DNA of 64,000 bases from Tabrizicola soli (GTDB lineage: Bacteria > Pseudomonadota > Alphaproteobacteria > Rhodobacterales > Rhodobacteraceae): assembly GCF_015999335.1 (NCBI RefSeq), contig NZ_JAEACP010000010.1:1-64000 (forward strand). The letters run 5' to 3'. This document shows, piece after piece, positions 18,104-26,830 of the stretch (position 1 is its first letter; the number at the start of each line of letters is the position of its first letter). The notes below the pieces were generated by a model. It had not been told where the DNA came from, ran no database searches, and saw only the letters and a list, made by a program, of their open reading frames with translations. Made by a program: the position numbers and the translations under genes.

Positions 18104-19219
18104 TCAGGCCGAGATGATCTTCAGGTATTCATCCAGCGCGGCACCGTAGTTTTCCTCATACCACGGCATGTCGAGCGGGATCTGAAGCGCGAAATTCGCC
18201 GGATCCACCGGGTTGTAGCGCGCCTCTTCCGGCGGCAGCATGGCATCGGCGGCCGGGTTGGCGGGACCCTGCCCCAGCATCCGGAACATCACCAGCTGCT
18301 TTTCGGGATCCTGCGCCGAGGCGATGAACTGCATCGCCGCCTCCTTGCCGCCGGGGTTGCCCTTCAGCACGCCCAGGGCACCCGGCGCGATGAGGCCCTG
18401 ATCCCAGATGAAGGCGATATCGCCGCCCGAATCCTGTTCGATCAGCTTGGCGCGGGTAGACCAGATCAGCGCCATCGACGCCTCGCCGTTCAGCAGGATC
18501 GACTGGCTTTCCGAGCCGCCGCCCCAATAGGCCACCACGTTGTCCTTGAACGCCGCGATCTTGTCATGCGCCCGCTTGAGGTCGAGCGGGTAAAGCTCGT
18601 CGGGTGCCACGCCATCGGCCAGAAGCGCGGCCTCCCACATGCCGGCGCCCCATTTGTAAAGCGAGCGTTTGCCGGGGAACTTCTCGACATCGAAGAAATC
18701 CGCCATGGATTTCGGCGGGTTGTCTTTGAACTTGGTCGCGTCATAGGCGATGATGTAGCTGTAGAAGTAGGACGAGGCGGAAAACTCCCAGCCGAAGCCT
18801 TCGCGCATCTTGGTCTTGTCGACCACGGCATAGTCGATCGGCTCCATCATGCCTTTCTTCCCAAGCGCCTCGGCCGAGAAGGGATCGACGTCGACGATGT
18901 CCCAGGCGGGCTTGCCGCTTTCGATCTGCGCGGCGATCGCACCTTCGGTCGGGCCCGAGCCGTCCTGCTTGACGGTAATGCCGGTGGCTTCCAGGAAGGC
19001 CTTGCAATAGGCCTCGTCATAGGCGGGTCCGGCGTCGCCACCCCAGTTGACCAGGACAAGCCCCTTGTCCTGTGCCATGGCGGGCGTGCTGCGCATCCCG
19101 ATCGCCGAGGTGCCCAGAAGCAGGGCAAGGCCGGTGGTGAAGTCACGCCGCGAAATCTGGCCGCGCTTCAGCCTCGTATGAAGAATGTCAAGCGCATCGC
19201 GTTGGATGGGTCCGTTCAT
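18104..19219 (-). CDS. Periplasmic substrate-binding protein, polyamine-type (PotD/extracellular family 1)
   Basis: 371 aa from ATG 19219 (GGAGAG upstream). A twin-arginine leader is visible: LKRGQISRRDFTTGLALLLG, cleaved near TPAMA-QDKG, so it is probably exported folded. The mature protein has the PotD-like opening LVLVNWGGDAGPAYDEAY, WDIVDVDPFSAEAL and the hinge segment EASMALIWSTRAKL. It captures substrate for the two permeases that follow. Family members bind polyamines, but also guanidino acids, opines and other cations, so ligand identity is open; context favours a guanidino compound. Confidence 0.87.
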   Translation of the reverse strand: MNGPIQRDALDILHTRLKRGQISRRDFTTGLALLLGTSAIGMRSTPAMAQDKGLVLVNWGGDAGPAYDEAYCKAFLEATGITVKQDGSGPTEGAIAAQIESGKPAWDIVDVDPFSAEALGKKGMMEPIDYAVVDKTKMREGFGWEFSASSYFYSYIIAYDATKFKDNPPKSMADFFDVEKFPGKRSLYKWGAGMWEAALLADGVAPDELYPLDLKRAHDKIAAFKDNVVAYWGGGSESQSILLNGEASMALIWSTRAKLIEQDSGGDIAFIWDQGLIAPGALGVLKGNPGGKEAAMQFIASAQDPEKQLVMFRMLGQGPANPAADAMLPPEEARYNPVDPANFALQIPLDMPWYEENYGAALDEYLKIISA

Positions 19220-19271
19220 TGAAGCTCTCCCTATGGTCGTTTCATTATCGCGGCCCGATTGCCGTCGGCAG

Positions 19272-20303
19272 TCAAAGCAGAAATCCGCGCGCGGGGGCCC
19301 AGCCGGCCCAGACGGACGCGCCGGGGGCAAGCCCGTCGGGCAATGAGTTGGTGGGATGGTGCAGGATCAGTGGCACACCCCCCGCAGTCAGCAGGGTGAG
19401 CCGCGTCTCGGCGCCAAGATAGGTAAGATCGGTCAGCCGTGCGGGCAGGGCATTGCCCTCGGCGGGCTCGGTGACGGACAGCCCCATGTATTCCGGCCGG
19501 ATCGCCAGATCGCCGGCGTTGCCGGTGCCGGGCAGGATGACCGGCCGCCCTTCGATCTTGCCACCGGCGACCGGCAGGATGTTGATGTCGCCCAGGAATT
19601 CCGCGACGAAGCGGTTGGCGGGGCGTTCATAGACTTCACGCGGCGGGGCCAGCTGTTGCAGGCGGCCCCTCTCGAAGATGGCGATCCGCGACGAGAGCGC
19701 AAGCGCCTCCTCCTGGTCATGGGTCACGAAGACGAAGGTGGTGCCGGTCTCGCGGTGGATGCGGCGCATCTCGTCCTGCATCTGCCCGCGCAGGTTCTTG
19801 TCCAGCGCCGAGAAGGGTTCGTCAAGCAGAAGGACCGGCGGCTCATAGGCCAGCGCGCGCGCCAGCGCCACACGCTGCTGCTGCCCGCCCGACAGGCCGG
19901 AGGGCAGCTTGTGGCCATGGCCGCCAAGCCCGACCATCTCGACCATCTCGGCCACGCGGGTTCTGATCTGCGCGGGGCTGCGGCGCTGCACCTTCAGCGG
20001 GAAGGCGATGTTCTCCTCGACCGTCAGGTGGGGAAACAGCGCATAGCCCTGAAAGACCATGCCGAAGCCGCGCGCCTCGGGTGGCTGGTCGGTCATGTCG
20101 CGGCCATCCAGTGTGAGGCGGCCGGTGGTCGGCGCCTCAAAGCCCGACAGGACCATCAGGAAGGTGGTCTTGCCCGATCCCGAAGGGCCGAGCAGCGTCA
20201 GGAACTCACCCCGCGCGATCGTCAAGGTGATGTCGGCCAGGGCCGTGAACTGCCCGAAAGTCTTGCCGATGGCTGTTGCGCCGATCTCTGCCGCCTGAAT
20301 CAA
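19272..20303 (-). CDS. ABC transporter ATP-binding protein, polyamine-type (PotA-like)
   Basis: 343 aa. Walker A LGPSGSGKTTF (~38-48), Q-loop VFQGYALFPH, signature LSGGQQQRVALARAL, Walker B VLLLDEPFSALD and the switch His in FVTHDQEEAL are all intact. A C-terminal TOBE-type regulatory domain runs from ~240 (RPVILPG, LAIRPEYM, LGAETRLTLL). First gene of the minus-strand operon; it powers import by the two permeases downstream. Confidence 0.92.
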   Translation of the reverse strand: MIQAAEIGATAIGKTFGQFTALADITLTIARGEFLTLLGPSGSGKTTFLMVLSGFEAPTTGRLTLDGRDMTDQPPEARGFGMVFQGYALFPHLTVEENIAFPLKVQRRSPAQIRTRVAEMVEMVGLGGHGHKLPSGLSGGQQQRVALARALAYEPPVLLLDEPFSALDKNLRGQMQDEMRRIHRETGTTFVFVTHDQEEALALSSRIAIFERGRLQQLAPPREVYERPANRFVAEFLGDINILPVAGGKIEGRPVILPGTGNAGDLAIRPEYMGLSVTEPAEGNALPARLTDLTYLGAETRLTLLTAGGVPLILHHPTNSLPDGLAPGASVWAGWAPARGFLL

Positions 20304-20401
20304 AGGGACCGTCCTGCACAGGGATTACGGGACAGAGCCTAGGAACAGATGCGCCGTCGTGGCAATGGAAACTTATTCGCCCCGTCGGCAAATGCGATTT
20401 G

Positions 20402-21304
20402 TCAAAGATGCGACAGGACCTGTTCGGGGTGCAGCTCCGAGCGGATCCAGCCCCGGAAGGCGGCGCAGGCCGGATTTTCCGCCTTTTCAGGGGGAACGAT
20501 CATGAAATAGGACCGCGCCGAGCGGATCGCCAGATCGAACGGCCGCACCAGTTGACCGGCCGCCATGGCGTCGTGGCAGATGAATTCATCCCCCATCGCC
20601 ACGCCTTGCGAGCCAAGCGCCGCGGCATAGACAAGGTTCATGTCCGAAAAGACGATACCCGTGCGGCCGGTGCAGTCGCCAAGTCCGGCCAGCCGGAACC
20701 AGTTCTCCCAATCGTCGTGGTCGCCGAGGTGCAGAAGGACCGTCTCGCGCAGCATTGCGGGCTGGGGCAGACCGTCGAGCCGGAAAAGCAGCGCGGGGCT
20801 ACACAGCGGGGTGAATTCCACCGCGCGCAGCAACTCCACCTCCATCTCTGGCTGGTTGCCGAATCCGAAAGTTATGAACACATCCACGTCGGGGTTGCTG
20901 ACATCGTCAAGTCGGCGCGGGGTTTCGACCGACAGTGACACATCCGGGTAGGCCGCCACGAAAGCGCCGATCTTGGCGCAAAGCCAGCTTGAAGCAAAGC
21001 CGGGCGGGCAACTGACCCTCAGGCCGCCCGAGACGCCGCGCGCAGCATTGCGCGAGGCCGAGCCGGAAATCATCGCCAGTGCGCGCCGGACGTCGAGGGC
21101 ATAGGCCAGGCCCTGCGGCGTCAGTTCCACCCGGGTGCCGATGCGCGAGGTAAGCCGGAAACCCAGGTCACGCTCCAGCAGGCGCAACTGGTGGCTGACT
21201 GCGCTGCGGGTCAGGTTCAGCTCGTCGGCCGCCTGCCAGACCGTGCCGTGGCGGGCAAAGCTTTCCAGCGCACGCAGCGCCTGGGTCGAGGGGATACGTG
21301 CCAT
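20402..21304 (-). CDS. LysR-family transcriptional regulator
   Basis: 300 aa; ATG 21304 follows GGAGG at good spacing (a frame open to 21589 lacks any signal). The N-terminal winged helix (~1-65) reads IPSTQALRALESFARHG, then AADELNLTRSAVSHQLRLLER, the GcvA-like subtype. The effector domain from ~95 has FASSWL, DVDVFITFG and GVAMGDEF. It lies between the importer/decarboxylase operon (same strand) and the divergent amidohydrolase operon, so it probably controls both in response to the imported compound. A perfect palindrome lies 59 bp upstream of its start. Confidence 0.88.
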   Translation of the reverse strand: MARIPSTQALRALESFARHGTVWQAADELNLTRSAVSHQLRLLERDLGFRLTSRIGTRVELTPQGLAYALDVRRALAMISGSASRNAARGVSGGLRVSCPPGFASSWLCAKIGAFVAAYPDVSLSVETPRRLDDVSNPDVDVFITFGFGNQPEMEVELLRAVEFTPLCSPALLFRLDGLPQPAMLRETVLLHLGDHDDWENWFRLAGLGDCTGRTGIVFSDMNLVYAAALGSQGVAMGDEFICHDAMAAGQLVRPFDLAIRSARSYFMIVPPEKAENPACAAFRGWIRSELHPEQVLSHL

Positions 21305-21362
21305 CTGGGCCTCCGGTCCTGGCGAAAGCCTAGCGCAGCCGGATGGATTGTGACAGGGAAAG

Positions 21363-21378
21363 GTGAAATCCATTTCAC
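21363..21378. promoter_or_regulatory. Candidate LysR operator
   Basis: GTGAAAT-CC-ATTTCAC is a perfect 7-bp inverted repeat in the 158-bp space between the divergent lysR and amidohydrolase genes. A further half-site TTTCAC follows at 21394-21399. Position and symmetry fit a LysR-family recognition and activation pair. Confidence 0.6.
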
Positions 21379-21462
21379 GCTGAACGGAAAATGTTTCACT
21401 TTTCGCAACGGGGGCGGCGGCGCTAGCCCTGTTGGCAGAGACCCGAACCGAAAGGCGCGTCC

Positions 21463-23067
21463 TTGTCGCCCATTGCCCCCAACCCCGATCTGACGGCTGC
21501 GCAGCGCGACGCGCTGGCGGCGATCGCCGCGCGCCAAGGCGAGTTGTCGGACTGGTGCGCCACGATCTTCGACTTCGGCGAAACCGCATGGCGCGAGTAC
21601 CGTTCTGCCGAATGGTATGTGGCGCGGCTTCGCGCCGAGGGCTTCACCGTCGAGGAAGGTTCCGGCGGCATGCCGACCGCCTTTTGCGCCGACTGGCGCA
21701 ACGGCGACGGTCCGGTGATCGGGATGTATGCCGAATACGATGGCATCCCCGGCAACTGTCAGGCGGCCGACCCCCGGCGCGGACCGCGAAGCGGTCTGGG
21801 CTTTCAGGCGGGCGGGCATACCGACCCTCATTCCGGGCTCGGCATTGCCGGACTTGGCGCCGCGCTGGCGGTCAAGGCCGCAATGCAGAAGCATGGCATC
21901 CGCGGTGGCATCCGTTTCACCGGGGAACCGGCCGAGAAGGTGCGCGGATCGAAGCCGATCCATGCGGCCAAGGGCTATTACGACGGCCTGGCGGCGATCC
22001 TGTCCTTCCACCCGTTCTACATGCTGCCGATGTGCAACACGGTGCGCTGGGACACGCATTGCGGCGCCGGCTGGTCGATGATCTACCGCTTCATCTGCGA
22101 CGCGCCCGAGGGTTGGGGCCGCCACGACGGCGCGCCCATCCCGCAATCGCACAGCGCGATCCGGGCTCCGGGCGGCAATGACGCGCTGAACCTGATGTTC
22201 ATGACCTCGAAATCCCTGCGGGATTCGATGCTACCACATCAGGGCGGCTGGTCGATTTCCGAGGCGATCCTGACCGCCGGACAGGCCACGGCCGACAACC
22301 AGCCTGCGGGGCTGGCGGAAATCCAGTACATGATGCGGGTTCCGACGATCGCCATGGCCGAAGCGGTGACGGAGGCGCTGGACCGCAACGCCGCGGCCGC
22401 CGCGGCCATGACCGGCTGCCGCTGGGAGCGCCACTGGGTCTGCAAATCGCGCCCCGGTCTCGCCAATCACGCGATGGCGCGCGTCGTCTGGACCGAGTTG
22501 CAGCGGATGGGCGCGCCCGTCTGGGGCGAGGCGGCCTGTGCCGTGGCGCGCGAGATTCAGGCGAACCTGGGCCTTGCCCCGCTGGAAGATCCATTCATCC
22601 CCGAGATGTCGCGGTTGATCGACCCCGAGGAGGCCGAGGCGATCCTGCGGCGCGACCTTCCCCCCAGCCAGACACATTCGACCTCGGACGACTATACCGA
22701 CATGTGCTGGCACGCGCCGACTGCGCGGTTCTATGTGGCCCGCCCGTCGCTGCGCGGGCCGGACGGCTATGCCTATCCTGCCTGGGTGATGAATGCGCTT
22801 GGCGGCATCCGGGCTACGATAGATCCGATGGTGGAACGTGCCGCACAGGTGCTGGCGCTGTCGGCGCTGCGGCTGATCGAGGACGGCTCCGCGCGCGAGG
22901 CCGCCTGGGCCGAGTTCCGCGAAAGGACCGGCGGCGGCGTGGGCGGCACGACCTGGACGCCGCCCCAGTGCGACTACGAACCGCCCATCCACTTCCGCTG
23001 GCCCGAATATGTCACGACACCGCGCGGGCGGGACTGGTGGATTCCCTCCGCCATGCCCGGCGCCTGA
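21463..23067 (+). CDS. M20-family amidohydrolase (AbgB-like), altered metal motif
   Basis: 534 aa from TTG 21463 with AAAGGCG upstream; no better start is visible. It resembles the peptidase M20D p-aminobenzoyl-glutamate hydrolase subunit B group, which cleaves amide bonds of N-acyl amino acids: VIGMYAEYDGIPGN, GHTDPHSGLGIAGLGAA and RFTGEPAEK, then LSFHPF. The usual HxCGHN is replaced by HTDPH, and the usual adjacent Glu-Glu pair reads Glu-Lys, so metal binding may differ. A long C-terminal segment (PPQCDYEPPIHFRWPEY) is outside the standard fold. It leads a three-gene plus-strand operon, 18 bp before the guanidino-hydrolase. Removing an acyl cap from a guanidino amino acid is a plausible role. 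Confidence 0.75.
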   Translation: MSPIAPNPDLTAAQRDALAAIAARQGELSDWCATIFDFGETAWREYRSAEWYVARLRAEGFTVEEGSGGMPTAFCADWRNGDGPVIGMYAEYDGIPGNCQAADPRRGPRSGLGFQAGGHTDPHSGLGIAGLGAALAVKAAMQKHGIRGGIRFTGEPAEKVRGSKPIHAAKGYYDGLAAILSFHPFYMLPMCNTVRWDTHCGAGWSMIYRFICDAPEGWGRHDGAPIPQSHSAIRAPGGNDALNLMFMTSKSLRDSMLPHQGGWSISEAILTAGQATADNQPAGLAEIQYMMRVPTIAMAEAVTEALDRNAAAAAAMTGCRWERHWVCKSRPGLANHAMARVVWTELQRMGAPVWGEAACAVAREIQANLGLAPLEDPFIPEMSRLIDPEEAEAILRRDLPPSQTHSTSDDYTDMCWHAPTARFYVARPSLRGPDGYAYPAWVMNALGGIRATIDPMVERAAQVLALSALRLIEDGSAREAAWAEFRERTGGGVGGTTWTPPQCDYEPPIHFRWPEYVTTPRGRDWWIPSAMPGA

Positions 23068-23085
23068 TCGAAAAGGAGAGATCCG

Positions 23086-24009
23086 ATGAACGCCCCCACC
23101 CGCCCCGAGCCCTTCAGCCTGCAACGCCGCGATCCGAAGGGCGGCACAAAGCCGCTGACAAGCTGGGGTTTCCGCAATGAAACCGACCGGCTGACCGACG
23201 TGCTGCTGGGCAGCCCGGCGCATCTGCGCCACCTGTCCACCTCCAGCCTGTCGCGCAAGCACCTGCGCGAGGCGCCCTGCAACATCCAGGTTGCGCAGGC
23301 CCAGCACAAGGAACTGGTGGCCGCCTATGAGCACTTCGGCGTCAAGGTGCACATGCACCAGCCCACGCCCGAACTTCCGATGCAGGTCTATGCCCGCGAT
23401 TCCAGCGTGATGACCCCCTACGGCGCCTTCATCACCGCGATGGCCAACTGGTGGCGGCGCGGCGAGAACTATGCCGCCATCCGCACCTATGAACAGCTTG
23501 GCATCCCGATCTACGACATGGTGACCGCCGGCACCTTCGAGGGCGGCGATTTCAACGTGATCGAGGAAGGCTGCGTGCTGATCGGCTGTGGCGGCGCACG
23601 CACGCAGGAAGAGGGCGCGCTTCAGGTCAAGGACTGGTTCGACAAGGAAGGCTGGGAAACCCGTCTCGCCTTCATCGACGAATACTATGTCCACATCGAC
23701 CTCATGGTGGTGCCGATCGCGCCCAGGCTGACCGCCGTCTGCCTGGCCTGCACCGACCCCGGCATCGTCGACTGGCTGAAGGCGAAAGGGCATGAGATCA
23801 TCGATGTGCCGTTCCAGGACACGATGGCGCTCGGCTGCAACTTCATGTCGCTGGGCGGCGACCGGGTGATCGCGCCGACCTCCTCCAGGACGCTGATCGC
23901 CCAGCTCAAGGCGCGCGGCTTCGAAGTGGCGGCAGTCGACATGTCGGAGATATCGAAGACGGGCGGCGGCATCCACTGCATGGCGCAGGCGCTGAAGCGC
24001 GTGGCCTGA
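23086..24009 (+). CDS. Guanidino-group hydrolase/amidinotransferase superfamily protein (dimethylargininase-like)
   Basis: 307 aa, ATG 23086 with AAAGGAGAG upstream. A pentein (alpha-beta propeller) fold of arginine-modifying enzymes: VYARDSSV (Asp105), FEGGDF (Glu152, Asp155), YVHIDLMVV (His203) and the nucleophilic Cys298 in GGGIHCM. These match the Cys-His-Glu/Asp set of N,N-dimethylarginine dimethylaminohydrolase and arginine deiminase. It is longer than Pseudomonas DDAH (~254 aa), with a ~25-residue N-terminal extension. The reaction would convert a methylated or substituted arginine to citrulline plus amine, or a related hydrolysis. The linked decarboxylase of the AruI family strengthens a guanidino substrate. 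Exact substrate unproven. Confidence 0.82.
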   Translation: MNAPTRPEPFSLQRRDPKGGTKPLTSWGFRNETDRLTDVLLGSPAHLRHLSTSSLSRKHLREAPCNIQVAQAQHKELVAAYEHFGVKVHMHQPTPELPMQVYARDSSVMTPYGAFITAMANWWRRGENYAAIRTYEQLGIPIYDMVTAGTFEGGDFNVIEEGCVLIGCGGARTQEEGALQVKDWFDKEGWETRLAFIDEYYVHIDLMVVPIAPRLTAVCLACTDPGIVDWLKAKGHEIIDVPFQDTMALGCNFMSLGGDRVIAPTSSRTLIAQLKARGFEVAAVDMSEISKTGGGIHCMAQALKRVA

Positions 24010-24021
24010 CGGGGCCGCGCC

Positions 24022-25392
24022 ATGCTTTCGGAACACGTGCTGGAGGAGTTGCGCGCGGCGCTCGGGCCACGCGGCTGCCTCACCGGGGCCGAGGTGCCCG
24101 AAGCCACCCGTTCGGACGCAAGCCGGACGGGACGCACCCTGCCCCAGGCGCTCTTGCGCCCGGCCACGGTCGAGGAGGTCTCGCAGGCCATGGCGATCTG
24201 CCACCGCCACGGCGTGCCCGTGGTGCCGCAGGGGGGCATGACCGGGCTTGCCGGCGGGGCCAATCCAGGCCCCGCTGCGGTGGCGCTGTCGCTTGCGCGG
24301 CTGACCGGAGTCGAGGAGATCGACCATGAGGCGATGGCCATGGTGCTGCGCGCCGGGACCGTGCTGGAAGTGGCGCAGAAGGCGGCCGAGGCCGAGGGAC
24401 TGCTGTTCCCCATCGACCTTGGCGCGCGGGGATCGTGCCAGATCGGCGGCAACATCGCCACCAATGCCGGGGGCCTGCGGGTTCTGCGCGATGGCATGAC
24501 ACGCGACAATCTTCTGGGCATCGAGGTCATCCTGGCCGACGGCACGGTGCTCAGCCGACTGACGAAAGTGGTGAAGGACAACACCGGCTACGACCTGCGC
24601 CATCTGTTCGCAGGGTCCGAGGGAACGCTTGGCATCATCACCCGCGCGGTGATCCGGCTTCGCCCGCTGCCGGGGCCGCGTGCCACGGTGCTGGCGGCGC
24701 TGCCGGATTTCGCCGCCGTGCTGCGGCTTCTGGCGCTGGCGCGGAAAAGCCTGCCCGGCCTTTCCGCCTTCGAGGCGATGTGGGCCGATTATTTTGCCCT
24801 GAACCAGCGTCTGCTGGGCCAGACCTTCTTTGCCGACCCGCCCCCCTTCGCGGTGCTGATGGAAGCGGACGAGGGCGCGGCGCTGGAAGCCGTGCTGGAG
24901 GAAGCGCTGGTCGAAGGCATCGTCTCCGACGCGCTCCTTGCCCGATCGATGGCCGAGGCGCGACGGTTCTGGGACCTGCGCGAGGGCCATGCGATGGATG
25001 CGGCGCTTCCGGGGCTGATCAATCTCGACGTCAGCCTGGCCGTGGGGCAACTCGATGACTTCGCCACCGCCTGCCGGCAGGCGCTGCTGGCTCGGTTTGC
25101 GCAGGCGCATGTATCGTTCTTCGGCCACATTGCCGACAGCAACCTGCACGTTGCCGTCGCGCTTCCGGGTGGCGGCACCGAAGCCGAGGCGCATCAGGTG
25201 GACGACATCGCCTATGGGGTCGTACGCGATCTCGGCGGTTCCATCTCCGCCGAACATGGCATCGGGAACCTGAAGCGCGACTGGCTTGGCCATTCGCGCA
25301 GCCCGGCCGAACTGGCGGCGATGCGGGCGGTCAAGGCCGCACTTGACCCCAAAGGAGTGCTGAACCCCGGCAAGGTGCTGCCGACAGGCTGA
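24022..25392 (+). CDS. FAD-linked oxidase, D-2-hydroxyacid dehydrogenase type (GlcD/D2HGDH-like)
   Basis: 456 aa. The PCMH-type FAD-binding domain (~35-215) carries VPVVPQGGMTGLAGGAN, the pyrophosphate loop GGNIATNAGGLRVLRDG and GSEGTLGIIT. The C-terminal FAD-oxidase domain has HIADSNLHV (metal-binding histidines) and SAEHGIGNLKR. It oxidises a D-2-hydroxyacid to a 2-oxoacid. Third gene of the amidohydrolase operon, 12 bp after the guanidino-hydrolase. Its 2-oxoacid product could be the substrate of the divergently encoded decarboxylase, which links the two operons; that link is inference. Confidence 0.87.
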   Translation: MLSEHVLEELRAALGPRGCLTGAEVPEATRSDASRTGRTLPQALLRPATVEEVSQAMAICHRHGVPVVPQGGMTGLAGGANPGPAAVALSLARLTGVEEIDHEAMAMVLRAGTVLEVAQKAAEAEGLLFPIDLGARGSCQIGGNIATNAGGLRVLRDGMTRDNLLGIEVILADGTVLSRLTKVVKDNTGYDLRHLFAGSEGTLGIITRAVIRLRPLPGPRATVLAALPDFAAVLRLLALARKSLPGLSAFEAMWADYFALNQRLLGQTFFADPPPFAVLMEADEGAALEAVLEEALVEGIVSDALLARSMAEARRFWDLREGHAMDAALPGLINLDVSLAVGQLDDFATACRQALLARFAQAHVSFFGHIADSNLHVAVALPGGGTEAEAHQVDDIAYGVVRDLGGSISAEHGIGNLKRDWLGHSRSPAELAAMRAVKAALDPKGVLNPGKVLPTG

Positions 25393-25657
25393 CCTTCAGG
25401 CCACCGATCCCCTGGCCGCGACGCAGCTCTGCCAGAGCCACCCGAGCGCGGCAGACCTGGGTGAGCCGGGGCACCTTCGCAAGGAACCAGGCGACCCTCG
25501 AGTGACCCGCCATAGCAAGCGTTGCGTTGCCGTGCGGCGATCAATCTCCTGACCGGAGACCAGGCCCTCGCAGCTGAATGCTTTTGCCCTGGACTTGCAG
25601 GGAAACCCAGCGCGCAGCCTTTTGGCTCCATGGTTGACTTCCGCCCGACGGCAACCA

Positions 25658-25713
25658 GTCACACCTTCGCCGCCCAGACGCGGAACCGCCCCTGCCCGGT
25701 GACCTCGCGCGCC
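25658..25713. repeat. 56-bp duplicated fragment (copy 2)
   Basis: Identical to 6361-6416. Here it is the intact 3' end of the HTH-protein gene, so this is the parent copy. The 265 bp between the FAD oxidase and this point (25393-25657) contain no recognisable gene. Confidence 0.85.
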
Positions 25714-26681
25714 AGACCGCGGGCTTCCAGCAGGTCGAGGTTGCGCTGCACCGCCGCCCGGCTGGCGCCAGTCTCGGCCTCGGCCTGCGCCGCGCCCAGC
25801 ATGGGTTGCGCCGCCAGCGCCGCGATCAGCCGCGCGGGGGTGCGGCCTGACAGGTCCGCTGTTCCGGCCTCCGCCTTCGCCCGCCAGTCGGCCAACCGCT
25901 CCAGCCGCATCAGCGCCGCCAGCACCGCCCGCTGCGCGCCCTGGATCCAGCCCGCCAGCCGCCGCTCCGGCGGGCCCGCGGCGGTCAGCCCCCCGAAGCC
26001 GGTGAGGCTGAGCGGCAGGAAGGGCAAGGTCCCCTGCCCCGCTTCCCGCGCCCCCAGCACCGCCGCCTCCAGCCCGCGCAGATGCTCGGGCCGCTCGTCC
26101 AGGCTCTGCCAGAGATGAAAGAGCGCGCAGCCCCGGGTCGCCGCCGAAAGGCCCGCGACCGGCTGCAATGCCGCCTCCACCTCGCCGGCCAGAAACGGGT
26201 CGCCCCTGCCCTCGCCGCCCAGGACATCGGCCAGCGCCGCCTGCAGCGCGCGCCCGGCCGGAGCCATCAGCCGCCGCGCGGCCCAGGCGGTGCGGATCAG
26301 CCCGGCGCCATCCGCCTCGGCCGCGCCGATCCGGTACGAGGTCCAGAGCGCCAGCCGGTCGGCGGCGATCCGGTCCCCCGTCCACCAGCTGAGGGACGCC
26401 GCCTCCTCCAGCGCCAGCCGCTGCACCGCCCCCGGCCCGGCCATGCGCAGCCGCTCGGCCAGCCGCCCGGCATCGAAGCCAAGCTCGGCCAGCTCGCCCG
26501 CCAGCTCCGCCTCGGCCGCGCGCCAGGGGCCGGCCTCGACCAGACCGGCCGCAGGCGCGCGGGGCAGCGGGCCCTCCTCCTCCGGCCCTGCGGGCAGGAA
26601 CCACGGCGCCTCCGCTTCCGCGCCGTCATAGGGGCCGGGCGGGACGAGGCACTCATCATCTGGCGCAGGGCATCGCTGCAT
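25659..26681 (-). CDS. Uncharacterised plasmid protein with C-terminal winged helix (resembles DUF1612/HTH proteins)
   Basis: 340 aa if started at ATG 26681; a GTG at 26747 gives 362 aa. The body is Ala/Leu-rich helices without a motif I can name (SLSWWTGDRIAADRLALW, GCALFHLWQSLDERPE). The last ~55 residues form a clear DNA-binding module: LGAAQAEAETGASRAAVQRNLDLLEARGLAREVTGQ-type sequence ending RFRVW, as in plasmid-borne DUF1612/RHE_PE00001-like proteins. It sits beside VapBC, a recombinase and the partition genes, so it belongs to the backbone. The shorter start is favoured because a promoter-like pair and an inverted repeat occupy the sequence between the two starts. Function unknown. Confidence 0.6.
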   Translation of the reverse strand: MQRCPAPDDECLVPPGPYDGAEAEAPWFLPAGPEEEGPLPRAPAAGLVEAGPWRAAEAELAGELAELGFDAGRLAERLRMAGPGAVQRLALEEAASLSWWTGDRIAADRLALWTSYRIGAAEADGAGLIRTAWAARRLMAPAGRALQAALADVLGGEGRGDPFLAGEVEAALQPVAGLSAATRGCALFHLWQSLDERPEHLRGLEAAVLGAREAGQGTLPFLPLSLTGFGGLTAAGPPERRLAGWIQGAQRAVLAALMRLERLADWRAKAEAGTADLSGRTPARLIAALAAQPMLGAAQAEAETGASRAAVQRNLDLLEARGLAREVTGQGRFRVWAAKV

Positions 26682-26685
26682 AATA

Positions 26686-26719
26686 TGTGCAGAATATCCG
26701 CATTTTGCACAGCACCCAA
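26686..26719 (-). promoter_or_regulatory. Putative leaderless promoter with overlapping inverted repeat
   Basis: Read on the minus strand: -35-like TTGGGT (26714-26719), 17-bp spacer, -10-like TATTCT (26691-26696), then nine bases to ATG 26681. TGTGCA (26686-26691) and TGCACA (26706-26711) form an inverted repeat 14 bp apart across the spacer, suitable for autoregulation by the gene's own winged helix. Confidence 0.45.
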
Positions 26720-26830
26720 GCGGAAATCTTCCCTCCCCATCAATCACGATAAGTCCCGCTTATCATGGCTATTGAGTTTCCCCGCCTCCGCGCGCAGAAT
26801 CCCCCGCGAAACCGCCTCGAAAAGGTCAGA

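Noticed and set aside
22231-25293. A 1020-codon minus-strand open frame
   Set aside because: Antisense to the amidohydrolase, guanidino-hydrolase and FAD oxidase genes, all with clear catalytic motifs; composition is that of a high-GC shadow frame.
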